NCBI GenBank assembly: GCA_049680625.1
Contig: JBAUID010000088.1
Coordinates: forward strand, 1 to 19,074
DNA: 19,074 nt
Direction: 5' to 3'
Source: JAUIAI01 sp049680625
Lineage (GTDB): Bacteria; Pseudomonadota; Gammaproteobacteria; Burkholderiales; Burkholderiaceae_E
Under the pieces are notes generated by a model that worked only from the letters and a program-made list of their open reading frames with translations, ran no database searches and was not told where the DNA came from. How positions within the stretch are numbered: position 1 is the first letter of the stretch; every line of letters starts with the position of its first letter. Shown in pieces: positions 1 to 7,370 of the stretch. Made by a program: the position numbers and the translations under genes.

Positions 1-1
1 T

Positions 2-1615
2 TTATCGGTGATCTTCCAACACCAGTCGGGCACCGCGACTGGCAATCATTACCGTCGGCGAGCTGGTGTTTCCCGATGTGATCGTCGGCATTACTGACGC
101 ATCGATAACCCGTAACCCCTGTATGCCGTGAACCCGCAGCCGACTGTCGGTAACCGCTTGCGGGTTGCTATCTGTGCCCATCTGGCATGTGCCGACCGGG
201 TGAAATATGGTTGTCCCGATATCCCCGGCAGCTTTAGCCAGTTCTTCGTCACTCTGCACGCCGGCCCCCGGCAAAAATTCGACTGGTTGGTACGGCGCCA
301 ACGCCCCTTGTTGGGCAATGTGTCGGGTCAGGCGAATAGCCCGTACCGCTTTTGCACAGTCGGCGGCGTGGCTCAGGTAGTTGGGTGAAATTTTGGGGTC
401 GGTGAAGGCATCACCATCAGCAATAACAACCTGGCCTCGTGACTGCGGCTGCAAATCGCAGACACTGGCCGTAAACGCCGGAAAATCATGTAGCGGATCT
501 CCAAACTTGTCCAACGACAGTGGTTGTACGTGATATTCAAGATCCGGCATTGACAGCGATGGATCCGACTTGGCAAATAGGCCCAGCTGACTTGGGGCCA
601 TGGTTAACGGGCCGCGCCGGAAAAACGCATACTCAAGACCCATCATTGCCTTACCCCAAATGGAGTTGGCGGTTTGATTCAACGTTTTAATGCCGCTGAC
701 CTTAAATATGGTGCGTAGCTGCAAGTGGTCTTGCAGGTTTTTTCCCACCCCGGTCAGCTTATGGGCAACCGGTATCCCCAGCGGCTGCAGCTCGGCGGGG
801 TCGCCGATGCCCGAGCGTTGCAAGACCCCCGGTGAACCGATGGTACCGCCGGCAAGAATAGTCTCTGAGCGTGCCATAGCCCGAAAGCGCACCCCTGAGC
901 GTATGTATTCGATACCGCGCGCTGACCGCCCCTCGAGAATTACTTTGTCGGTCATCGCGCCGGTAATAACCGTGAGATTGCTGCGACTACGCACCGGATC
1001 GAGAAACCCACGCCGTGCACTCCACCGGGTGCCACGTTTCTGGTTTACTTCGAAGTTGCTGACCCCCAGGTTGGACCCCCGGTTGAAATCGCTGGTGCTT
1101 GGAATACCAGCCTGGACAGCAGCTTCGGCGAAGCGATCGAGTAAATCCCAGCGCAGCCGTTGTTGCTCCACCCGCCATTCGCCGCCACTACCGTGTTGTT
1201 CACTGGCACCTAGCCAGTAGTCTTCCACGGCTTTGAACTCGGGCAAAACGCTGGCCCACGACCAACTGTCATCTCCGGTGGCCTGCGCCCAGTTATCGTA
1301 GTCTTGTGCCTGACCTCGCAGATAAAGCATTGCGTTGATCAGCGTACTGCCGCCCAGGCCTTTACCGCGGGCGTAAATAATTGAGCGCCCGTTTAATCCG
1401 GGTTCAGGCTGGGTCTTGTAACACCAGTCGGTCCGTGGATTATTTATGCAAAACAAATATCCCACCGGGATCTTTGTCCAGATCCAGTTTTCGTCGTTGC
1501 CTGCTTCCAGGAGTAACACCGATGTTGACGGGTCAGCCGACAAGCGATTGGCCAACACACAACCCGCAGCACCACCACCGGCCACAATGTAGTCAAACTC
1601 GCCTGCGTTAGTCAT
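2..1615 (-). CDS. GMC-family FAD-dependent oxidoreductase (choline/alcohol dehydrogenase-like)
   Basis: A complete 537-residue protein, normal length for the glucose-methanol-choline (GMC) oxidoreductases, which oxidise alcohols using bound FAD. Visible features are the N-terminal dinucleotide-binding GGGAAG at residues 13-18 with an acidic residue at E37, the family signature around residues 82-100 (RGKGLGGST), a second signature near residue 256 (GTIGSPGVLQ), and the C-terminal active site with H472 (HPVGTC) and N516 (SGNT). The 44-residue spacing equals that of the His/Asn pair of choline oxidase. No signal peptide is seen, so it is probably cytoplasmic. The ATG start has only a weak upstream GGTGA. 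It is the third gene of a leftward operon, 40 bases after the DUF2783 gene. The substrate is not determinable: choline, other aliphatic alcohols or an aromatic alcohol are all possible. The family call is secure. Confidence 0.95.
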   Translation of the reverse strand: MTNAGEFDYIVAGGGAAGCVLANRLSADPSTSVLLLEAGNDENWIWTKIPVGYLFCINNPRTDWCYKTQPEPGLNGRSIIYARGKGLGGSTLINAMLYLRGQAQDYDNWAQATGDDSWSWASVLPEFKAVEDYWLGASEQHGSGGEWRVEQQRLRWDLLDRFAEAAVQAGIPSTSDFNRGSNLGVSNFEVNQKRGTRWSARRGFLDPVRSRSNLTVITGAMTDKVILEGRSARGIEYIRSGVRFRAMARSETILAGGTIGSPGVLQRSGIGDPAELQPLGIPVAHKLTGVGKNLQDHLQLRTIFKVSGIKTLNQTANSIWGKAMMGLEYAFFRRGPLTMAPSQLGLFAKSDPSLSMPDLEYHVQPLSLDKFGDPLHDFPAFTASVCDLQPQSRGQVVIADGDAFTDPKISPNYLSHAADCAKAVRAIRLTRHIAQQGALAPYQPVEFLPGAGVQSDEELAKAAGDIGTTIFHPVGTCQMGTDSNPQAVTDSRLRVHGIQGLRVIDASVMPTITSGNTSSPTVMIASRGARLVLEDHR

Positions 1616-1655
1616 CTTGATTCACCGTCGCACTTATTCGGTTGATTAAATCGTT

Positions 1656-1910
1656 TCATTCAGTCGGTTCATTTTTGGAATCAGTTGCACGGGTTTTCGA
1701 AGCGGCACTGGCCGCCTTGAGGATCAGGCTAAGCGTATCCGGGTTGCCAATCTGGTTGGCCATTAATAACACCAGGCGGGCATTAAGCCGCATAGATTCT
1801 TCAGCGCTAAGTCCTTCGTGGGCCAACATCAGAGCTGAATAAAAATCATCACCGTATTCACCCAGTTGATCACGCCCCAGGCTGTCGACGACAGGATCGT
1901 AGCCACTCAT
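1656..1910 (-). CDS. DUF2783 family small protein
   Basis: An 84-residue protein of the small DUF2783 family, recognised by its central segment (FYSALMLAHEGLS, then NARLVLLMANQIG). As I recall, members are usually found next to a flavoprotein hydroxylase, as here. It looks all-helical, has no cysteines, no signal peptide and no membrane segment. Its ATG overlaps the stop of the upstream hydroxylase in an ATGA junction (1907-1910), so the two are probably translationally coupled. A role as an accessory or stabilising subunit of the hydroxylase is inference from gene order only; no biochemical function is known to me. The Ser/Thr/Lys-rich last fifteen residues look disordered. Confidence 0.85.
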   Translation of the reverse strand: MSGYDPVVDSLGRDQLGEYGDDFYSALMLAHEGLSAEESMRLNARLVLLMANQIGNPDTLSLILKAASAASKTRATDSKNEPTE

Positions 1911-3583
1911 AATCGTTGCCCAGTGGCCCGGCTCAACGCCGCATCAAGACCGGCGCCGGTGACCCTGGCATCAAAGCGCGCAGCAATATGTTGATCCGGG
2001 CGGATAAGGTAGGCTTTACCAGACTGATAACGCTCGGTTACCCGCCCGTCATCATCGCTTAAGTACACCGTTGATACGTCGCCAGGCGACGCATCACGGG
2101 TCAATGTATCGTCACCTGCTGTTTCTGAACTATTGACGGCGATATGAACCATGCCAGCGGGCAGATCCGGAATGTCTACCGGGCCAACACTAAGCAAGGC
2201 AAACGACGGACCAAGATAGTTCAACAACCACGGCGCTTTGCCACCGGCAACCGGTGCGTCAACACAGGCCTGACCTGGCATTAAACCGTGCTCAGAATCG
2301 GCTGCCGGCGTTTGTAAACGGAGCCCTTGCAGTGAACACGGCTGAGACAGGCGACCGGAGTTAACAAGTTTGCGGGCAAACGGAAATTGCTCAGCAAGGC
2401 GCAGCGTTTCGTCGCGAAAAATCCGTTCGATCGGCGACTTCGGAGTCATGAAGTTGGTGGCCCGCGCGGAGTTTCTGATGTTCTCACTCGAGCCGTGGGT
2501 ACGCTCTTCGTCGTAAGTCATTAACAAATCTGGCGGTGCTTCCCCGCGAATCACCGCCGCCAGCTTCCAGCACAAGTTATCAACATCCTGAATACCCCCG
2601 TTGCCGCCTCGGGCCCCAAACGGCGAAACGACGTGAGCGCTATCGCCGGTAAAAATCATCCGACCATGAACAAAACGATCAAGTTTGGCGCAGGTAAACT
2701 TGTAAACACTGGTCCAGTCGATGCTGAACGGTTTATCACCAACAATGGCTTTAATGCGCCGGACAACGTTTTCTTCGCGACGCTCTATCAGCGGATCGGC
2801 ATCCGGCCCCAGCTGTAGATCGATCCGATAAATATTGTCGGGCTGCTTATGCAATAAGGCCGATTGTCCCTGGTGAAAACTCGGCTCAAACCAAAACCAT
2901 CGTTCTGGGGTATCCGTCTCGAACGGACTGTCCGGCATTTCAATGTCAACAATCAGAAACTGTTCTTCAAAAGTCTGTCCTTCAAACGGCAACCCCATTC
3001 GCTGCCGGGTCGGTGAGCCGGCCCCATCACAGGCCAACACGTATTGCGAATGAAGCCGATAGCGACCATCAGGGGTTTCGACATCCAGGGTAACCATCTC
3101 GTCGGTGAGTAAATGATCAACCACTTTGTTCTTGAACCGCAGGTCGATCAGGTCAGGAAACTCTTGCGCGCGCTCAACCAGAAACTGCTCAACGTAATAC
3201 TGCTGCAGGTTGATGAATGCCGGCATCTTGTGCCCGTCTTCAGGCAGCAGATCGAAGTGATAAACCTGCTGATCGCGATGGAACAACCGGCCCGTTTTCC
3301 AGGTAACCCCTTTGTTGAGCATTCGATCGCCGACCCCAAGGCGGTCAAAAATTTCCAGAGTCCGTTTGGCCCAGCAGATTGCCCGCGAACCAACCGAAAC
3401 GACGTTGTTGTCGTCAAGAACAACCGACGGCATGCCCTGAAGCGCCAGGTCAATCGCCGCCGCCAGGCCAATTGGGCCGGCGCCGATGATGGCCACCGGA
3501 TACACCGTTGATTCGCTGGGGCCATCCGTTGCCAGCTCTGGCGGCCGCTGATAATTGAATTCCCGATACTGATATGTCGGCAT
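1907..3583 (-). CDS. FAD-dependent aromatic hydroxylase, class A flavoprotein monooxygenase (MhpA/PcpB-like)
   Basis: A 558-residue single-component FAD monooxygenase, the type that uses NAD(P)H and oxygen to hydroxylate phenolic or related aromatic rings. Three diagnostic motifs are visible: GAGPIG at residues 34-39 (FAD ADP-binding), the DG motif at 186-187 (ACDGAGSPTR) and the GD motif at 313-314 (FTGDSAHVVSPFGARGGN). A C-terminal thioredoxin-like region of about 170 residues follows, as in MhpA and PcpB. I chose the ATG at 3583 because the frame upstream offers only a TTG at 3691, and homologues begin just before a Tyr/Arg/Pro-rich stretch followed by the FAD motif. The ribosome-binding site is weak. 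It heads an operon with DUF2783 and a GMC dehydrogenase and faces nfsA across a 216-base region. The substrate is unknown: hydroxyphenylpropionate-type acids, halophenols and nitrophenols are all handled by relatives. Confidence 0.92.
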   Translation of the reverse strand: MPTYQYREFNYQRPPELATDGPSESTVYPVAIIGAGPIGLAAAIDLALQGMPSVVLDDNNVVSVGSRAICWAKRTLEIFDRLGVGDRMLNKGVTWKTGRLFHRDQQVYHFDLLPEDGHKMPAFINLQQYYVEQFLVERAQEFPDLIDLRFKNKVVDHLLTDEMVTLDVETPDGRYRLHSQYVLACDGAGSPTRQRMGLPFEGQTFEEQFLIVDIEMPDSPFETDTPERWFWFEPSFHQGQSALLHKQPDNIYRIDLQLGPDADPLIERREENVVRRIKAIVGDKPFSIDWTSVYKFTCAKLDRFVHGRMIFTGDSAHVVSPFGARGGNGGIQDVDNLCWKLAAVIRGEAPPDLLMTYDEERTHGSSENIRNSARATNFMTPKSPIERIFRDETLRLAEQFPFARKLVNSGRLSQPCSLQGLRLQTPAADSEHGLMPGQACVDAPVAGGKAPWLLNYLGPSFALLSVGPVDIPDLPAGMVHIAVNSSETAGDDTLTRDASPGDVSTVYLSDDDGRVTERYQSGKAYLIRPDQHIAARFDARVTGAGLDAALSRATGQRL

Positions 3584-3699
3584 AAGCTTACGCGGGGCTG
3601 CAAACCCCTGATTTATTTGTTTTCTATGGGTGAATGATGCCAGCCACGGCCACTGTTGGGCTATCAATCCGGGTATCAATTGCGGCAACAACGGCGAAA

Positions 3700-3728
3700 T
3701 TCACCGATATCCGATTACACTATATACA
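3700..3728 (+). promoter_or_regulatory. Candidate sigma-70 promoter for the nfsA-like gene
   Basis: A -35-like TTCACC (3700-3705) and a -10-like TATACA (3723-3728) are separated by 17 bases; each matches the consensus at four of six positions. It lies about 70 bases ahead of the GTG start of the nitroreductase. It physically overlaps the candidate promoter on the other strand, so the two divergent units may compete or share a regulator. This is sequence inspection only. Confidence 0.35.
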
Positions 3729-3742
3729 ACAGCCAGCTCCAA
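3714..3742 (-). promoter_or_regulatory. Candidate sigma-70 promoter for the hydroxylase-DUF2783-GMC operon
   Basis: On the minus strand, TTGGAG (plus-strand 3737-3742) lies 17 bases before TGTAAT (3714-3719), which matches the -10 consensus at five of six positions; the -35 matches at three. It would start transcription about 120 bases upstream of the chosen ATG at 3583. A 7-base direct repeat TATCAAT with a 12-base period (3662-3668 and 3674-3680) lies downstream of it and could be an operator half-site pair, which is speculative. Confidence 0.35.
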
Positions 3743-3799
3743 TCGCGCTGAAGCCCATACTGCCCAGTCGCAGTCAAATCAATCACACACAGGCACACC

Positions 3800-4537
3800 G
3801 TGAACCCGACAGTCGAACTTCTGAAAGCCCATCGCTCCATTCGTAAATTTACCGACAAGCCTATTCCCACTGAAGACCTGCACGAATTGATCGCCGCTGG
3901 TCAGGGGGCAGCTACTTCGAGTTTTTTGCAGGGGACAACCGTAATCCGGGTAACCCGGCCCGAAGTCAAAGCGGAGTTTGTCGAACTCACCGGCGGCCAG
4001 GCTTATATCGGAACTGCTGCTGAGTTCCTGGTCTTTTGTGCCGACCTGCGTCGCTCATCCAATTGCTGCGCAATGCATGGCAAGGAAGCGACCGAGGGAA
4101 TGACCGAACATTTCATCATTGCCACGGTTGACGTGGCCTTGTTTGCTCAAAACGTTGTCGTCGCGGCCGAGGCAATGGGCCTGGGCATTTGTTATATTGG
4201 CGGTATTCGAAACGACCCCAAACGTGCCGCCGACTTAATCGAGCTGCCCCGGGGGGTCTACCCGGTTTTTGGTTTGTGCTTAGGCACACCAGACCAGGAC
4301 CCGGAGGTGAAACCCCGGCTACCGGTTGAGCTCGTGCTGAAGCAAGATGTGTACAGGGACAACGAAGATACTGCAATCATCGAACAATACGACGAAATTG
4401 TCCGCCAGTACTACGCCACCCGAACCGGCAATCCAAAGTCTCAATCATGGAGCGAGCAAATGGACGGACTTCTGGGTAAAGAGTCGCGCCCCCACATGAA
4501 GTCTTTTCTTGCAGACTACGGATTCACGATGCGCTGA
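3800..4537 (+). CDS. nfsA: Oxygen-insensitive NADPH nitroreductase, NfsA type
   Basis: A 245-residue flavoprotein very like E. coli NfsA (240 residues), which reduces nitroaromatics, quinones and other electrophiles two electrons at a time with NADPH and FMN. The FMN phosphate ligands of NfsA are all in place: H11, R12 and R15 (HRSIR), and K171 and R173 (KPRLP). The NADPH-binding region YYATR contains R208, matching E. coli R203. The start is GTG; it is supported because the N-terminus aligns residue for residue with NfsA (E. coli begins MTPTIEL, here MNPTVEL), while no ATG is suitably placed. The ribosome-binding site is poor. It is divergent from the hydroxylase operon and followed on the same strand by a glutathione S-transferase. 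This makes a detoxification or nitroaromatic role plausible but not proven. Confidence 0.93.
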   Translation: MNPTVELLKAHRSIRKFTDKPIPTEDLHELIAAGQGAATSSFLQGTTVIRVTRPEVKAEFVELTGGQAYIGTAAEFLVFCADLRRSSNCCAMHGKEATEGMTEHFIIATVDVALFAQNVVVAAEAMGLGICYIGGIRNDPKRAADLIELPRGVYPVFGLCLGTPDQDPEVKPRLPVELVLKQDVYRDNEDTAIIEQYDEIVRQYYATRTGNPKSQSWSEQMDGLLGKESRPHMKSFLADYGFTMR

Positions 4538-4548
4538 GCCGCGCGGCT
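4537..4548. repeat. 12-base perfect palindrome at the end of nfsA
   Basis: AGCCGCGCGGCT is its own reverse complement and begins on the last base of the nfsA stop codon. As an RNA hairpin it offers only four GC pairs around a four-base loop, and no T-run follows, so it is not a convincing terminator. The rest of the 134-base gap to the GST gene shows a TTGACT hexamer at about 4595 without a good -10 partner. Confidence 0.5.
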
Positions 4549-4671
4549 GATGCTGGAAAGAGAGGCGCTGACGGCAAGAGTTACTAACAATATTTGACTA
4601 GATCGCCAGGACAGTTAGGGCCGTAAGACCATGCATTGTCCTACGTCTTTCGATTCATGCGACTATGACAC

Positions 4672-5331
4672 ATGTTAGTCATTTACACGGTTCCGGTCAG
4701 CCTCTACTGCGCAAAGCTGCGCATATTGCTACGGCATAAGTCACTGGACTGGGAAGAACTGACGCCACCCGGCGGCTATGGTTCGGATGAATACAGACGA
4801 ATTGTCCCGTCTGGCAACTTGCCGGCACTCATCGACGGCGAGTTGACCCTCGGGGACTCTGAAGCAATTGCTGAATATCTGAACGAAAAATACCCCGAGC
4901 CGCCGATGCTTCCCGATGATATCGCGCGCCGGGCCCTGAGCCGGCAACGGTCGCGCTTTCACGATACCCGCCTTGAACCCGAGGTCCGCGCCCTGTTTCC
5001 GCATCTGCATCCGGACAATCGCGACGGCTTGTTTGTTGCTACCCAGGCCGAGAGACTCAATCAACGGCTTGGTCAATTGTCACGGATACTCGATGAAAGC
5101 GCACCGGAAAAAGATTCAGCCCTCACCCTTGGCGACTGTGGCCTGCCAATAACCTGCTGCTGGATTGATGCGCTCGCACTGACATTCTCAATTGAAATAC
5201 GTTGGCCCACGGCCGTAACCAAAGAGCGGCAACGCCTCGACAGTTTTACCGCGGTGCACGAAGAACTGGTGCAGTACAAAGAAACGCTTGCCGCCTATAT
5301 AGCAGCAAGAACCTCAAGCGGGAAACGCTAA
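4672..5331 (+). CDS. Glutathione S-transferase family protein
   Basis: A 219-residue protein with the two-domain glutathione S-transferase plan. Residues 1-75 form the thioredoxin-like domain: IYTVPVSLYCAKLR places S10 where zeta and related classes carry the catalytic serine, C13 starts the first helix, P51 (NLPALIDG) is the conserved cis-proline that contacts glutathione, and D62-S63 in GDSEAIAEYL bind the gamma-glutamyl group. The rest is the helical substrate-binding domain and is less conserved. Such enzymes conjugate or reductively dehalogenate electrophiles, or isomerise products of aromatic ring cleavage. The start is the ATG directly before the first beta strand. It follows nfsA by 134 bases and converges on the cupin gene. 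A ring-cleavage isomerase or a detoxifying transferase are both possible; the family is secure, the reaction is not. Confidence 0.88.
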   Translation: MLVIYTVPVSLYCAKLRILLRHKSLDWEELTPPGGYGSDEYRRIVPSGNLPALIDGELTLGDSEAIAEYLNEKYPEPPMLPDDIARRALSRQRSRFHDTRLEPEVRALFPHLHPDNRDGLFVATQAERLNQRLGQLSRILDESAPEKDSALTLGDCGLPITCCWIDALALTFSIEIRWPTAVTKERQRLDSFTAVHEELVQYKETLAAYIAARTSSGKR

Positions 5332-5420
5332 ACTGACAATCCCAGGCTGACAACTCAAAACCGCGCTGGCAGCGGCCGGCTCCAGAATGTCTGTTCACTG
5401 CGAACCACCAGGCCCCCCAA

Positions 5421-5819
5421 CTACGCCCCGTCAGCTTCCCGGGTAGCAAATGTCGCCGGTGACACAATCTCGAGCACTTCAAAATCTGGTGAACAGTCTA
5501 TTTCGCGATGCCGAATAAATGGCTTTTGCAAAATGGTGTCCCCTTTTCGAATGGTTTTTACACCTTCGTTCTCGTATTCAAAAGTTGCCCACCCGTTAAT
5601 GACGTAAACCAATTGAAAATCGCATTCATGCCAGTGCCATGTCTGCACCTTGTCTTTGGTTTCTTTGCCATTGTGGCGAATAACATGGGCGACAAAATCG
5701 CCTTTTGTACCCTCACTGACGCCAAGGTCGCGGTATTCGAAAATTTCACGAAGCCCTGGCGTCCAGGTTGCGTCAGCAGCAACCGAATGCACAAAATCCC
5801 AGTTTTTTCTATCTTGCAT
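5421..5819 (-). CDS. Small single-domain cupin protein
   Basis: A 132-residue single cupin beta-barrel. Motif 1 is WHWHECDFQ, giving metal-ligand candidates H62 and H64. Where classical cupins have glutamate there is glutamine (Q69). Motif 2 is GDTILQKPFIRH, giving H104 as the third histidine. A mononuclear metal site of three His and one Gln is therefore likely, of the kind found in non-heme dioxygenases, isomerases or sensor domains. The ATG is preceded by GGAGA seven bases away, a good ribosome-binding site. It lies 36 bases downstream of the DUF2863 gene on the same strand and converges on the GST gene across 89 bases. Neither a substrate nor a pathway can be assigned. No signal peptide is visible. 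Confidence 0.85.
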   Translation of the reverse strand: MQDRKNWDFVHSVAADATWTPGLREIFEYRDLGVSEGTKGDFVAHVIRHNGKETKDKVQTWHWHECDFQLVYVINGWATFEYENEGVKTIRKGDTILQKPFIRHREIDCSPDFEVLEIVSPATFATREADGA

Positions 5820-5846
5820 TAATGTCTCCGTCTGGCGTTTCGGGTT

Positions 5847-5869
5847 AAAAAAACTCTAATGAAAATTAG
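5847..5869 (-). terminator. Weak terminator-like hairpin and T-run between DUF2863 and cupin genes
   Basis: On the minus strand CTAAT, a four-base TTTC loop and ATTAG (5856-5869) are followed after two bases by seven Ts (5847-5853). The stem is only five AT-rich pairs and includes the stop codon of the DUF2863 gene. At best it is a leaky terminator that would reduce readthrough into the cupin gene. Confidence 0.3.
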
Positions 5870-7091
5870 CTGACTCGGGTGCGATATCAACCGGCAACTC
5901 GGCATGCACAACCTCACCTTTGTCGTTTGGGAACAGCGGCGCACCACAATCTTCACAATATTCAGGCTCCGTCATGCCGGCCCAAAAGACAATGTCGGTT
6001 AAGCCTGCCTCACCTAGCAACTCTTTGATCCGATCAAGCGGCGCCGGATCGTCCGCCTCACTTTCTGCACCGAGTAAAGGCCAGACAATGCCATGGGCCA
6101 GCTCCTCGCCATCCGGATCAATAGTCAGCCCGATTCGGTATTCATCGCAGCGCTCATAACCAAATGCCGCAACCACGGCTTTTACCGCGCTTGCCTCAAC
6201 AGCAACTGCGTGGGTGAGAAAATGAACCGCTGCCCGAATCCCGTAGGGCCTTACCCGACGGTCCGATTCGCGCATATTGATGTGATAAGCATCGGGCAAC
6301 AAAGATTCGAAACCACAACCCGGCAGCAAGCCGGTAGCAATGGGTCGGACTTGTTCAACCCATTTCTCCAGGCTAGACATTCGGGTAAGTTGACCCCCCT
6401 GGGCAGCCGGCGATTTTGACACTGTCGATTCACCAGCCTGCCATCGAAATACCGCCCCCCCCTTAGGTACGGCAACCGCACCAACCAGGAAACGCGTGTC
6501 AGCAAGCATGGCAGCGCTTTCCGGTATTTTTCGTTCGCTAACCGGCGGTGCTTTTCCGGTCACGGCTTCAGTGCCCAGGCGGTGAGCAAGAGTACGCAAG
6601 CCCGCATAGTCGCGCGGCAATTGATCAATGCTGAACATCCCCGGCAACAAATGAAAACGAGCCTGCGGCACCAGGATTACCTGTTGCCAGATGTCAGTAA
6701 TCGCCTGGGATGTTTTTTTATCCAGGGGCCCGGACGGGATATGAAACCTTGTCCAGGCGACCATCGGTGCACACACCAGCAGCACCTGCCAAGACTCTCC
6801 CTCGTGTTCGATGACCAGGGACTCTGCGTTTTCCTCGACGGCTTCGATCAAAGCGCCGTAGGCTTCGTGATCGGTCTGGTGCAGACGCTCGAGCGCATCG
6901 TAAATTGGCTGCGCATGCCCGTGGGCGAGCAAGCTGTCAAGATAACCGGATAACTGGGCATCCCAGAAGCGATCTTCAACCCGACTGCCCGAATTGGCCA
7001 TACCAAGAGCCCCCCCTACCAGTTTCTCGGCATCGGCGGACAGATGAGACTTTCGATCCCGGACGGCCCGGGCCTGACGGCTTTCTTTCAT
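5856..7091 (-). CDS. DUF2863 family protein
   Basis: A 411-residue protein matching the DUF2863 family as I know it from Betaproteobacteria. It has a basic N-terminus (KESRQARAVRDRKSHLS), an early GSRVEDRFWD segment, and a C-terminal CEDCGAPLFP with C379 and C382, followed by H396, which could form part of a metal site although only one Cys pair is present. The body looks like an alternating alpha/beta cytoplasmic protein with no signal or membrane segment. The ATG start is well supported by AGGAG four bases upstream. It is divergent from the S41 peptidase gene and 36 bases upstream of the cupin on the same strand. I know of no characterised function, and the sequence does not suggest one. 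Confidence 0.85.
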   Translation of the reverse strand: MKESRQARAVRDRKSHLSADAEKLVGGALGMANSGSRVEDRFWDAQLSGYLDSLLAHGHAQPIYDALERLHQTDHEAYGALIEAVEENAESLVIEHEGESWQVLLVCAPMVAWTRFHIPSGPLDKKTSQAITDIWQQVILVPQARFHLLPGMFSIDQLPRDYAGLRTLAHRLGTEAVTGKAPPVSERKIPESAAMLADTRFLVGAVAVPKGGAVFRWQAGESTVSKSPAAQGGQLTRMSSLEKWVEQVRPIATGLLPGCGFESLLPDAYHINMRESDRRVRPYGIRAAVHFLTHAVAVEASAVKAVVAAFGYERCDEYRIGLTIDPDGEELAHGIVWPLLGAESEADDPAPLDRIKELLGEAGLTDIVFWAGMTEPEYCEDCGAPLFPNDKGEVVHAELPVDIAPESANFH

Positions 7092-7250
7092 TGCACTCCT
7101 GACATGGTCTGGCTAGTGTAACAACCGAATGCGACGGGATTCATGAAATCTGATTAAGTTAGGCCCAAACCGGACTCCGGCGCTTTGTTCCCCCTGTCTG
7201 GCCCTGCTACCCTAGTGCGACTGGCGGGCACAGGAATGTTCGGCAGAAAT

Positions 7251-7264
7251 ATCCGGCACCGGAT
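7251..7264. repeat. 14-base inverted repeat in the DUF2863 / S41 peptidase intergenic region
   Basis: ATCCGG and CCGGAT flank two bases (CA), a perfect inverted repeat. The 279-base region 7092-7370 separates two divergent genes and otherwise shows only a poor promoter-like pair (TTGTTC at 7185 and TACCCT at 7208). The repeat could be an operator or a small leader hairpin ahead of the peptidase gene; nothing decides between them. Confidence 0.45.
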
Positions 7265-7370
7265 TCCGACACCCATTTCTGTGGCCACGCTCAACCCCCC
7301 GGTACAAATTCGACCCACTCAAACTGTAACCCAGTCGTCCACCTCAAAGTTGCAATCAAAGCTGCCTGCC

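Noticed and set aside
690..1220. 176-residue plus-strand open frame inside the GMC gene
   Set aside because: Antisense shadow of a clearly conserved protein; composition is Arg/Ser/Pro-rich and no domain is recognisable.
3584..3691. N-terminal extension of the hydroxylase to a TTG at 3691
   Set aside because: Would add 36 residues with no family similarity and run through the presumed leader; the ATG at 3583 fits homologues.
5332..5420. Bidirectional terminator between the convergent GST and cupin genes
   Set aside because: Only four-base GC stems around CCGCGCTGGCAGCGG and no T-run on either strand.
7185..7370. N-terminal extension of the S41 peptidase to a TTG at 7185
   Set aside because: Would bury the lipoprotein signal peptide inside the protein; the ATG at 7371 gives a normal signal and lipobox.
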